DNA of 64,000 nt from Scenedesmus sp. ARA3. Taxonomy: Eukaryota; Chlorophyta; Chlorophyceae; Sphaeropleales; Scenedesmaceae. The position numbers were made by a program, and so were the translations under genes. Under the pieces are notes generated by a model. The model made no database searches. It saw only the letters and a list, made by a program, of their open reading frames with translations, and was not told the DNA's origin. The stretch spans positions 47,109 to 111,108 of the forward strand of contig RWJK01001742.1 in NCBI GenBank assembly GCA_004335835.1. The letters run 5' to 3'. Positions 47,883 to 60,000 of this stretch are shown one piece after another (within the stretch, counting starts at the first letter, position 1; each line of letters opens with the position of its first letter).

Positions 47883-48274
47883 AGCTCACACCGCAGCTTG
47901 CTGCACCAAGCGCGCCTGCAGCAACTGGAAGGAGTGTGAATTGCGTTTCTTCTTATAAGTTTGATTGATTTGAGTTCCAGTTTCCATGATAAGCAGGATG
48001 GTGCAGGGAAGTGTTTCTGTTACAACTCCTAGCTTTGAGACGGAAAACGCGCTGGGTTGCTGCGTGTGCACATGGGTGACAGCAAGGCACAGGAACAGGG
48101 TGGGGGGGCAGGCGGAGGTTATTGTGTGGCCATGTGTTATTTTTTACAAATTGATTAGTATTTACGTGCCAGGGGCTCTGAAGGTCGCTTCTGAACTGTT
48201 GCTGGCAGGTCAGCTGGTGGGAAGGGTGGGAACCTTGCATGATGTGATGTGGTGACTCTAAACCCTCAACTCTA

Positions 48275-48385
48275 GATCAACCCCATTGCCCTTTATGTTG
48301 GCGCCCCTGTGTTGCACAGGCAAGAGAGAATGGGAGAGAGAGTGGCAACGGCATGGCTCCAACATTAAGGGCAATGGGGTTGATC
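48275..48385. repeat. Inverted repeat, 31-bp arms with 2 mismatches, 49-bp loop
   Basis: Arm 48275-48305 (gatcaaccccattgcccttt...) is the reverse complement of arm 48355-48385 (...aagggcaatggggttgatc) except at two positions. It could be a small inverted-repeat element or, if transcribed, a small-RNA precursor hairpin. Confidence 0.9.
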
Positions 48386-49027
48386 GGTGTGCGCGCTGTG
48401 GAACGTTGATATCCTCAAGTGCACGTGACCTTTGGAGGCAGTTCTGTGCTGTCGTCATGCGTTGTTGTGCTGCAAACCTCAGATGCAGCTTGCTGGTGCT
48501 GGCTGAACCCTTCAGCTAGCGGCTAGCTAGCCTACTGTAGTGCACTGCAGCAATGTGTGCAGTCAGGATGGCTGTTGGCTATTCAGAGGAGGAGATGTAA
48601 CACCCAGCAGTTCAGTCCAACTCTGCCCTTCTACACGCGCGGTTTATGTGCTGAATCTTGACGTTATGCAGAACTGCGCAGCAGCACTGACATGTGAAAA
48701 CAAACAACCTTACTACTGGGACGCTGCAAACCCAAATCATGAGCGGACGGCGCGGACAACATCAGCCTCATCTCAGGTGAAAGGCAGAAACACAAAGCAG
48801 GATAGTGCCGCATCCAAACGCACAGCTTGCGCAGCCGCCTAGTCTACACGTGCACATGGCACTAAAGCAGCATGTGGCACTGATGCAGCAGCTGCTGCCA
48901 AGCCTGCTTGTCTTGCTGGCAGGCGGCCCCCAGCTCTGTGTATGATGATGGAGAGCGGCGCAGGAGGGGAAGGCAAGCTACGAGAAAGCACGAAAGCTAC
49001 GGCCCTAAAGAGAAAAGTGGGCCCATT

Positions 49028-49192
49028 CATTGCATTGCATTTGTTACACGGAGGCGGGTCTCACCAACCCCGCAGGGGCTAGGTACTGCCAGTCAAGCCA
49101 ACACTCCCTGGCATTGCATTGCATTTGTTACACGGAGGCGGTCTCCCCAACCCCGCAGGGGCTAGGTACTGCCAGTCAAGCCAACACTCCGC
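49028..49192. repeat. 84-bp direct tandem duplication
   Basis: Two units starting at 49028 and 49112 share cattgcattgcatttgttac and aaccccgcaggggctaggta, with only a few differences. The origin is unknown. It lies about 300 bases before the tRNA. Confidence 0.9.
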
Positions 49193-49507
49193 CGATTAAG
49201 CCCTCGTATCATAAGGACCAGCGGGTATTTGTCCAACCTCCAGTTCCCCACACCACCGTAAACGCAAGCATGCATGCAATACAAGCCTTTGTTTGGTTTG
49301 TTTGTGCAAGCCCAGAAGAGGTCTGTTACAGGGGGGGGCAAGCGATCACCCTTAAGTGAGTCACTTGCCCCTGCAAGCCCTGGCTGCGCTGAAAAATTGG
49401 CTTTGCGGCATTCACCACTTGCTGCTGCTGCCACGTCTGCATCCAGCAGCAGGGGTGCCTGCCTGCACATCAGTGGCCTTCCGATGCTCAGGTCGGCGGT
49501 TCGAACC

Positions 49508-49606
49508 GGGTCTTTGGCGCAGTTGGTTAGCGCGTAGGTCTCATAACATGACTCAATAAGAGTGAGAGACATCCTAAGGTCGCCAGTTTGATCCTGGCAA
49601 GGCCCA
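49508..49606 (+). tRNA. tRNA-Met(CAT), elongator type, 25-nt intron
   Basis: The cloverleaf folds: acceptor stem GGGTCTT with AAGGCCC (one G-U), D arm GCGC-agttggtta-GCGC, anticodon stem and loop TAGGT-CTCATAA, variable region AAGGTC, T arm GCCAG-TTTGATC-CTGGC, discriminator A. The anticodon CAT and the sequence GCGCGTAGGTCTCATA match plant elongator tRNA-Met, which also has an intron just 3' of the anticodon; here the intron is 49546-49570. The T loop has T at position 56, where C is nearly universal, so the gene may be weak or a recent pseudogene. CCA is not encoded. Confidence 0.82.
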
Positions 49607-49639
49607 GAACACTCGCGGGTTCAGGCACGCTGCATTTTG

Positions 49640-49751
49640 CACCTTCACGCACACCTGAAGCAGCTGCCGCGCGCCGTCCTCAGCCGGCCCAGGGCGCGCC
49701 CTCCACCTGATGGACCACTACCGCCAGCCTTTCCACAGCGTCAACGTTCCG
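49640..49751 (+). other. Possible orphan exon
   Basis: A frame reading ALHLMDHYRQPFHSVNVP ends at a consensus GTAAG donor (49752). I could not link it to a neighbouring exon or a family, so it is recorded only as a candidate. Confidence 0.2.
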
Positions 49752-51785
49752 GTAAGATTGTTTGTTTTCGACGCCCATGTCGAGTGATCAGGATGCTTAC
49801 ATGCCGTGTATATGCCATATGCAAACTCTCTGTCAACAGCTCCAAGGCGGTGCAGGAGAAGTTCACGGTCTCTTATTGTGAACTTCACCAAGTACTGTGG
49901 CTCAGCAGTGCTGCGGCTTCTGCTGCGCACTGCACATGCTCCACAGCGCAGGCTGCCGAAGCATGGCGTGCATGCGGATCGAGCAACGGCTGCTAGACCC
50001 TAGACCATCACGCACGTCACCCAGCTGCGCCATCGCTGCTTTTGCTACGCGCTCTGCTGCCACAGTTGTAGAGAAGCAGTTGATCGGCATGCAGCTGCCG
50101 CACTGTTTGAGTTTCTGCAGGTGCACAACCAGCTGATTTTGCACAGAGCCCACATAACATACTGATGTCCAATTACATTCGTTGGCAATTGCAACCTTGG
50201 CACAGCAGTGTTGTACAATGTCTACGCTGAGCCCTTTTGCAAGCAGAGCTGTGAGCCCTGGCATGCAAGTGTGAAATGCAGAACCATCTCCCAACACCTC
50301 CTGTCCCGATGCAACAGTCATTTGACACGACTACCAGATGATGCAGCAATTATCTGCTTCTTGAACTGATCGCAAAGGAATGAATTGAGTAGCAAACAGC
50401 CACAGCCACCCGTGCACCCCCTGGTAACCGACACGTGCGGTAACACCAACTGCAAGCACCCTCCAGCTGGCACCAAACAGCACTGTGCAGCTACACAATG
50501 CATGCTGCAAACCGCACAAAACAACACTCCATTTTACAAAAACACATGCCAGCGCTCCAGTGCTGGCCTGCTTGCATGCAATCGATTGCAGTCTTGTTGT
50601 CAGCAACCACCACGTAGGTGCGGCCGCGGGCAAAGCAGTACATGTTGTGGCTACATATGTTTATATGCACCAGGCACACTCACAAGGCGCAGCAGCACAG
50701 GGCCACTCTGCAGAGTCAAGGGCCAGGTTATAGGCTCCAAAACCCAACCCCTTGGCAAACCCTGACAATAACAGAAGATGGACTCATTGATTGAAACAAC
50801 AGCAGCGTTGTCCAAAGGAGACAACAGACCAGCCAATAGCACGTTGCCAGGGGCTAGCAACGTTGCTGCAGGTGCACGCCAAATCACACGCACTCAATTG
50901 CAGGGTCAACAATATGCAACCAACACCACCACCACCCATGCAGCTTCAATACGCAGCACCAGCCTTGTGTGGTGTGGTGCTCGCCACACAGCATCAAACC
51001 AGCAGCCCGCTGCGGTAGCAGCAGGGCCCGTCACAGCTGTGTCGGCAAATAATGTTGCAGTGGATGGGCGCTAGATAGCCGGAAAAGCTCGCATAGCAGC
51101 AGCAGCAGCAGCAGCAGCAGCATTTCCTGGCAGTAGTGTGCAGCTGAAGCCACACACAGCAAGTGCAGGGCGTTGACACATCACAACAATGCAGCAAACC
51201 ACTGTGGCCAACGGCATCCCTATGCTGGATAACAGACAAATGCACAACACACGCTTTGCGCTTGCAGCGTACAAAGCTGTACAGGCGGAAGTGCAGGTTT
51301 GTGTGCAGTTGTTGTGTAGAGGTTAGCACAGTCAGCCGCGATGTGCCGCACCCCTGACAGCAGACTGACAAGAGCACACATACAACGAGTCAAAGCATTG
51401 CAACCGTCTGGCAGCAGGCAAGCGCTGCGCACTTTGAAACTGACAACCCCAGTCCGCAGCCGGCTTACATGTTGAAACAAAGCAGCATTGAACGAAAACT
51501 TGCATGGCAGCAGCGCACGACTCATACACTGCATGCCAGCTAGCAAGGCAAGCGGGCTGGGTATGCAGCGGCGTAACAATAATGGTGTGACCATGACATA
51601 CCAAAGTAACCCCAAAGTGTGACAGACATGTGCATGCTGTGCTGCCTGTCACGGCTACCTAACCATATCCCTGCACACAAGAAGCATGCACATGGTTGCA
51701 GCTTTAACATAGTGTCACAGCCCCACGCACACTTATCAGTCCACCCCAACACTGTAGCTTGCCACAGAGTGCAGCGCTGCGACAA

Positions 51786-51823
<38 letters not shown>

Positions 51824-54026
51824 GGCTACTGACCCAAAGCCAAGGCACAGTGCAGCACTACAGATAACAAGCGTGTGTTCAAGCAGGAACAGCCGCAACA
51901 GACAACCGCGGCGGCTGAACAGCCGTGTTGTAAACGCCGCAAAAGAACAAGACGGACCAGCACGACGCTCAAACAACCAAGGCGGTCATACTGCAATATA
52001 ACTGGCTGCTGAGCAGACAGCAGTGGGGTTTGTAGAGCCAAACTGCCAGGCAGCAGCAGAGCCTCTACATTGCTGACAGGATCAACAGAAAAGCACGCCG
52101 TGGACAACGTGCCTGGCTATTACGCTGCACAGTTTGAAAGCTAGTTTGGGTGCATTTAGTGGTTCAAGCAGGCCCTGCCTGGCGTTGCTGCAGCACAAGA
52201 TACAAGTGTTTGATGTCATATGGACCAACAACCACACACGAGCATTGCAGGAACACGAGCATTGCAGGAACAGCTGCAAAGGCCAATGCCCGGACGCTGC
52301 ACACAGCCTCACTTGCAGTTAAGCATGCATATGGCTATACACCGAATATGCCCTCCCCTGCCAAGACGAAAACCCCCGCAGAAAAGAACCTCTGTGAAAA
52401 ATAACACCCGTACACAGGGCACAAAACGACACCAGCTGCCGCTTGGCGTGGTGTCACGACCTAACAGGCAGGCGCCACGCCTCACAGCAGCACAGCAGGG
52501 TTTTGCCCTGTCGGCATCAAAGCAGGGTTCTGCCCTATCGGCAGCACAGCAGGGTTTTGCCCTATCGGCTAAAACCCTGCACAAACCAGGTGCAGTTGAA
52601 GCAGGCTGCACATCCACCAGCTTGCGCCAGCCACAATTGCAGTATGCTGGCACAAGAGGCATGCAGCAACACCTGATGCATGTCAAGCATATGCGCACCA
52701 ATCGCATCAAGCTGCTCACGTCCTGATGCATGCAATGCAGTCCCTTTGCACATGCAGAGAGACCGGCCATGCATCAACAGCTGGCGTACCAAAGCATGCA
52801 GCGGCGACTTGTGCGTACAGACACGTACTGCAGCGATGGGCACAGTCAGCATGCGTCTGCAGCACCTTTCATCTGGCTACAGTGCCAGACCAAGTACATG
52901 CACCTGCTGCAGCAATAGCACAGTTGCTGAGCCCTTGCTGCGGCATGCCTGCTGCACAAAGAACAATACGAGTCACACAACGCTGCCACAGCAATGCTTT
53001 GCAGTGACAGCAGCTATATCAAGCATATACGGCAGTCATGCGAGCGCGGCTGGTGTTAAGGCAGCCCCAAAAGAACCTAGACCCCCCAAAAACAACAAAT
53101 AGCGACTGTGGCAAGACAGGGGGGCCCTGAGCACCAGTGCTGTTCACACAGGTGCTGCGCACCAATGCTTGCTTGCACTGATGCTCAGCAACAGTGCTTG
53201 TTAGCATATCAGATGCTGGGGCGCAGTGATAACATGTACCCGCTGCTTACAAGGCTGCTGACAAGGCGACCAGGTGCCCTTGTATCTTTACCACAAAGGC
53301 AACAAAGCATCATGACACAGAGACGAAGCAGCAGACATAACAGGATACTTTCTGCATGCTGAACGTTCATCTGATTTGTTCAAAACTGGTCTGACCAACA
53401 CTGTTAGTTTGACTGCTTTGACTGGTCAACGGGCAGCACAGCGACATCCAAGACAACTACACAGCAGCTAATGGACATTCCATGCTGCAGCATTGTACAG
53501 TGCATTTACACTGTCAAATTGTGAACACAACTCCAGCACTTGCAAACTCTGCTGAATCATGTACAGAGTAAAGTATGCGGAGCTGCATTGTGCAGGCAGG
53601 CACTGACCCACTTCATGTAGCAAGGTGCACACACTGAAACATATGCATGCTGGAGACACGTTGGCTTCTGCTGCATGCTTGCTTAGATCCAGCTTCCTCC
53701 ACACCCGACAAAAACAGTCCTCCACACCCGACAAAAACAGTGCAACCAAAATTTGACATCAATGCATGCCAACTGCAAAGCCAGGCAAGTGCTTGCGGAA
53801 CGCGCCGCAGCACGCCACCGACCAGCTTGGTAAAGAACCGCTGCATTTCAAAAGACACAACCAGCCTGCAGCCACATCCCAAAAGACGACCAATCACACA
53901 CGACACCACGCAGCGACGTATACAGCTACGCACACCACACAAGCACACGCCAGACCGGTCGTCTCTCCGTGCACATGCACATGATCAAGAATCAGGGTTT
54001 TGGCCCACCAGCCGCCGCACCAAACC
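49752..54026. other. Intergenic, no gene seen
   Basis: A long stretch without a supported gene. It has CAG/CTG runs (51098-51121, 51790-51822) and three 27-base tandem units (agcagggttttgccctatcgg-type) at 52494-52573. Short open frames show no domains. Confidence 0.5.
52494..52573. repeat. 27-bp tandem repeat, three units
   Basis: Units at 52494, 52521 and 52548 of agcagggttttgccctatcgg followed by a variable 6-base end. Confidence 0.9.
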
Positions 54027-57000
54027 CTAATCCCAGTAGCCCACCATAGGTCCCAGTGCATCACCTGCACTGAGAGCCTTCGGGGTCAAGTCAACGCCAG
54101 AGCCACTCAGCCGCCACTGCTGCTGCTGCTGCTGCTGCTGTACTGGCCACACGCTGCCTGATTGCTTGCCTGATAGCTTGCCTGCGTCCTGGCTGCCCAT
54201 GACATCATCCAGCGCGCTGCAATCCACGCCTCGCGCAAACGCCTTGCGCCCGGTCACAAGCACATTGTCAAACGCCTGCATCTCGCTCACGTCAGCGCCA
54301 GTGCTCACAGCAGCAGCAGCAGCGTCTGCCGCATTGCTGCGCAGCGCCTGTAGGGCTTGCAGCCGCTGCTGGTGCGAGCCGCTGTTGCCTAAATGATCCA
54401 CAGGAGGCACGCTGTGCCGCCGCACCGCAGCAGCTTGCTTAAACCCCCCACCTTGAACCCTCCCCGGCCCTACCGGCCCTGCATCTGCGCCGCTGCCAGC
54501 CGCACTGCTGCCCAAGCCCAAGCCAGGGTTCAGCCCAGCCGCCAAAACCTGATCCAGGGTTCTGTAGCCTCCTCCTGCTGAACCGCCGTTGCAGGTCTGC
54601 AGCACTGCACCCGCTGACAGTGGCAGCCGCATCGCTGCTGGTAGAGCTGCAGCAGCAGGGCGGGCCCAGTTTGCCCTGGGGGTCACAGCCTCAGGGATAG
54701 CCTGCAGGCCACGCACTGCTGCTGCAGCTGGGGAGGCATTGTTGAAGCTGACACTCTTGCGCACTGGCTGCCTGGCGACGCCAGCAGCAGCAGCAGCGGC
54801 AGATGTAGCTGCCTGGGCAGCAGCAGCAGCTGCTGCAGCGCTGCTGTTGTCCGCTGCCTCAGCAGCAGCAGCTGCAGCTGCAGCTGCTTTTGCGACACCA
54901 TAAAAGCTTGCTGCGCCGGTGCTGCCGCTGCTGGCGCCGCTGCCGCGCCTGCTGCTGCTCCTGCTGCTGCCGCCAGGCTGCAGCACACCTGGCAGTGGCG
55001 CAGACGCACTGGCAGCAGCAGCAGCAGTCGGCTGTAGCCACGGCCCGCTGGGCCAGCTCTGCTGCATGTCCATGTGCTGTAGCGCAGTTAGCTGCAGCGC
55101 CAGTTGCATCTGCAGCAGCTGCTCTGCGACAGCACTAATGCAGGGCCGCTCTGCCGGCTCTGCTGCCCAGCACTGCTCAGCCAAAACAATGAGCTCAGGA
55201 GGAGATCCTGGCTGCCAGGGGGGCCGCTGCTTGGCTAAAACAAGCTGCATGACCTCCATGCTGTGGCTGCAGTTCCTGAAGGGAGTGGTGCCGCCATGCA
55301 CCACCTCCCAGACTGCAACAAAGTGACAGAAAAAGAGGTGCGACGGAAGCAAGACGGTCAGAAACTCAACATGAGCAAGCAGGCACGAGCTGCATGACCT
55401 CCCAGCTGTGGCTGCAGTGCCTGAAGGGGGTGGTGCCGCCATGCACCACCTCCCAGACTGCAAGGAAAGAGGTGGCAAGGGAAGCAGAAAGCAAGAAGGT
55501 GAGCAAACAGCATGAGCAAGCGGCACGAGCTGCATGACCTCCCAGCTGTGGCTGCAGTGCCTGAAGGGGGCGGTGCCGCCATGCACCACCTCCCAGACTG
55601 CAGAAAAAGGGTTGACAAGGGAAGCAGAAAGCAAAAAGGTAAGAAAAGCAACATGAGCAAGCCAGCACCAGCCGCATGACCTCCATGCTGTGGGTGCAGT
55701 GCCTGAAGGGGGTAGTGCTGCCATGCCACCTCCCAGACTGCAAAAAGAGAATGAAGAGTGCAGAGAGCGTGCATGTGGTGATTACGTAGCAGTAATGCAG
55801 TTGTAAACAGCTTGATTTATCCTCACTGGTAATTACGTAGCAGTAATGCAGGTGTAAACAGCTTGACTTATCCTCACTGAACACCATGTGCACTGTCAGC
55901 AAGCATCCAGTGCAGCACACGATGAGGCTGTACGGCTGCCCAGCAGCACCACCACCAGCAGCAGCAGCAGCAGCCACCTAATAAGCATGCCCATGCTGTA
56001 CCGTGGACGGTCTGACGTAATACCACGTCACTCTATATCAACATAACATAAGACAGCAGCAGCAGCCGCCACTCACTGAGCATGCCCATGCTGTACACGT
56101 CAGCCGCCTTGGACTGCTTGCCGGTGAGCAGCAGCTCCGGCGCCATCTGCAGCAGCAGCAGCAGCAGCAGCAGCAGGGTGCAGGGACACAAAAGTGTCAG
56201 CAATCTTGCCGCATACTTGGTGCTAGTCTGATAACGCCTAGTCTGATAACAGCGAACTGCACTCAGCAGCAGACTGCAATCCAAATTCCTGTCTCCCATC
56301 ACCATACTGCTGCTGCCTGCGACCTTTAACCCTCAAACGACGGCCATGCAATGCATGAATACGTTCCAGGCTGTTGAAACACCATTAGGCTCACATGCGT
56401 GATGGCGCCTTGTTACTGTTGCTGCCGCTCGTGCTGCTGCTGGTTGATGCTGTCGGTCGCGTCCAGCAAGTGCAAATGAATGCAATGCACTAACAGTGGC
56501 TCACCAATTTGACACAGAGTGCATACCCCGTTAACAGTGCACTCACGTGTGTGATGGTGTGAAGGCTCTGCGTGCTGCTGCTGCTGCTGCTGCTCGTGCT
56601 GCTGCTGCTGCTTGTGCTGTTGCTGACTAGTGCCGTCGTTGCAGCCTCATGTTTGCGATATACTCACGTGTGTGATGGTGCCCAGGCTCTGCGTGCTGCA
56701 GTGGCTCTTGCCTGCATCCAAAGCCCTGGACAGCGAGAAGTCCATCACCTGGACATGAAAGCCAACAAAAACACAGCAGGTTAAGACACACCAGATAACC
56801 AGATACTTCACACACAGCAGGATGTATCAGGATAGGATGTCGGACATGTACACAGCAAGCTGGGCCCACAAGTGCCATGCAAGCAGCACACAGCAGCCCA
56901 AGACAGACTGGCATACATTACGCACTGCTGCTCGCCAAGCAGCACCGGCAACTGCCTACACAGGGCCTCTGCTGTGCTGCTGGCTCCCTTAGTCACAGTT

Positions 57001-60000
57001 GTGTGCTGCTCATGCGAACGCCTGCTGCGCAGAGTTGTTGGTTACAAGCGTAGCCACGTCGCGCAATGCTGGGGTCAAACATATGGTCAAACATGCGGTC
57101 AAACATGTGGTCAAACATGCGGTCAAACATGCGGTCAAACATACCTTGCACACAAAGTCGACGCCCTCCGCGTTGCGGCTGCTGCTGCTCCTGCAGCTCC
57201 TGCCGCCCTCCGCATTGCCGTTGCATGCTGCAGGGCTCGTCGCATCCGCTGCTGCTGCTGCATTATTGTTGTGGTTAGCAGCGGGCTGCGTGCTGACGAG
57301 GCAAACATTGCCTGCCTTCAGGTCCCCGTGCATGAGGCCCTTGCTGTGGAGGTACTCCAAGCCGCGCGCAACATCCAGCAGGCACGATAGCATGCGCTCC
57401 TGATGATGCAGCAAAACAAACAGCGAAGACAGAGAAAATGAGACAATTTAGCGGTGTGCTGGCAGCAAAGGCAGGGACATGAGCGACGGGCAAGCAAGAG
57501 CAACAGCCGCAACAGCACACAGCAGCGAGGTTGCAACAGAGCTGCCGGCCGCCGCAGCAACGGCAGGCACCCTGGCTGTCAATTTGACACACTGCGCAGC
57601 GCAGCACCAAATCGCCAACCCGTCAAAGCAAGTCTGCAGCTACAATTGCGCACTGAAATGTACACACCAGCTGCACAGCATGTCAACAGCAGCCAGCAGC
57701 AGCAGCAGCAGCAGTGCCTCACCATGGTCGCAAACTTGCCATTCTTTGCTGCTGCGTCCAGCGGCCCGCCATCACACAGCTCCTGCACAATCCCTGCAAA
57801 CAAGCAACAGAAAGACCATACATCAGTTGAAGGTCAGTGTGCGAAGCGTTACTAAGGCGGTGCTTCTACTCGACGAAGCTACTGCTGACCGAGCACTGTA
57901 CCGCAAGCGTCACAGCATGCTATTAACCGGCACCACCATGCAGCCTTCAGATGCAGCACGATGCAACAATGATGCTTTGAAACAGCAACTTGCAGCAAAC
58001 GGGCCATCACAGAAGCTTGCAGGAAGCACCCCAACAATGCAGCTTGCAGGAGCCAGCCAGACACAGCAGCTTGCAGGACACCGATCAAAACGAAACACAG
58101 CTTGCAGCAGCTTGCAGGACACCACCGGAACACAGCAGCTTGCAGGAAACGCGCGCACACACATGTCTGCGCCTCCAGATCGTCCTCGTCCTCGTCGTCG
58201 TCAAAAGTAACACAGCATCGTGCAAGATACTATTAAACACCACAGCTTGCAGGCAACAGTCAAACAAATCAGCTTGCAGGACGCACATGTCTGCGTCTCC
58301 AGATCGTCCTCGTCATCGTCAAATCCAACACAGCAGCTTGCAGGATACTGTTCAACACCACAGCTTGCAAGCCATGCTCAAACAAATCAACTTGCAGGAG
58401 ACGCACATGTCTGCGCCTCCAGATCGTCCTCGTCATCATCAGCTGCGCCAGCCACCCCCAGCCAGCCGTAAGCCGCCTCTGTGTCAGCAGCACCCAGCTC
58501 CAGCACGCCACACGCTGACGTGGCAGTGCCTGCCGCAGCGTCCAGGTGCAGGCTGCTGTAGCGGCGGCCGCCTTCCTGCAAGGAGCCGCCGCCGCAACCC
58601 GACACTGCTGCTGCTGCTGCTGGTTCGGCAGCCGCCTCGTCATGCGCGCCGCTGCCGCTGCCGCTAAACGCTGTACGTAGCATCTGCTGGCCCTGCTGCT
58701 GCGGCGGTGCCGCGCCGCCGCACTCGTCATCAATCACAGCCTTGGCTCGCTGCCACATGAGCACATGATGTGTCTGCACCACATTCTTGTGGCAGGCCTG
58801 CAGCATGAGGTCTGTTTCGTGCACTGCATGTGCTGCTGCGCGTAGTCCCGAGTGGTAAAGCACTTTCACTGCTACTGGCTGACCCCGCCACTGGCCCTTG
58901 TATACTTTGCCATGTGCCCCACAGCCCAGCACGACACCTGGCAGCACACCAGAAGGGTTTGCAGGAAAACGGCGTTGCAGGAAACAGAGGGCGCAAGTGA
59001 AGTCCTGGGTGAGACAGCAGCAGCAGCTAGGGCCCGCGGCGTGCGTGCGGCACAGTGCCCACACAGCAGCGGAATGTGCAGGCATGCTCAGCCTGGTGCC
59101 AGGGCATAGATGCTTACAAAGCAGATATGCTTGGATGCCGCATGGCTGCATGCATCTGTAGGCGTGCCGGAGTGTACAATTTTGCTGAAAAGACAGAAAT
59201 ACAACCGTCAAGTGCAGCGTGTGCACGCACGCCACTGCCTCATGCGCGCCGCACATTGCCACCGCGCTGATGATCATTCATCCAAAGCTCCACACTTGCA
59301 GGAAGCACACTTGCAGGAAGCACGCTTGCAGGAACACACTTGCAGGAAACAGCAGCACACTCACCTAAGCTGATGTCCTCCCCAGCCTGCTGCTGCAACA
59401 TGCTGCTGCCTGACTCCTGCTGCTGCTGCTCCTGCGGCAGCTGCCGCTGCTCGCTCCCTGGCTGCGAGGATGCAGCCTGCACAGCAGGGCTGCTCCTGCT
59501 GAGCACACAAGTCCATCCGCAGCCCAGCGGCGTTACGGTGTTGGCAGATGCTCGCCCGCTCAGAGGCAGCGGGCCGCTGTCTGACCTCACACCCGACTTG
59601 CTGCCGCCACTGCTGCCGCTGCGGCTGCTGCCGGCCTTGCTGTGGTTGGGCTGTTTATTGAAAGAGATGCTGTCATGCGCTGCGATCCTGCAAGCCGGGC
59701 TGCCGCTGCTCCTGCTGCTGACGCTGCCGCTGCCCACCGTGAGCAGCGAGGTTTCTGCTGCTGATGACGGTGCTGCTGCTGGTGCTGCTGCTGGTGGCAG
59801 TTGGCTGTGCAGGCCCTGCCACAGGGCCTCGGAGCCCTGCTGCTCCTGCTGCTGCCGCTGCTGCGACTGCGACTGCAGTTGCTGCTGCGGTGCAGGCTGC
59901 TGCTGCTGCTCGTTGTGTGCAAGGTAAGTGGCGAAGCTAGGTGCTGCGAGTTCTGGGACGCTGTCGTCAAAGCTAGGTGATGCTAGTGCATGGGAAATTT

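Larger units (their letters stand above)
47476..49507. other. Intergenic with a hairpin and an 84-bp duplication
   Basis: No gene supported. Contains a CTG run at 47846-47882 and the two elements listed separately. Confidence 0.5.

Noticed and set aside
57073..57144. CRISPR-like regular repeat
   Set aside because: 12-bp units without spacers, in a eukaryotic intron.
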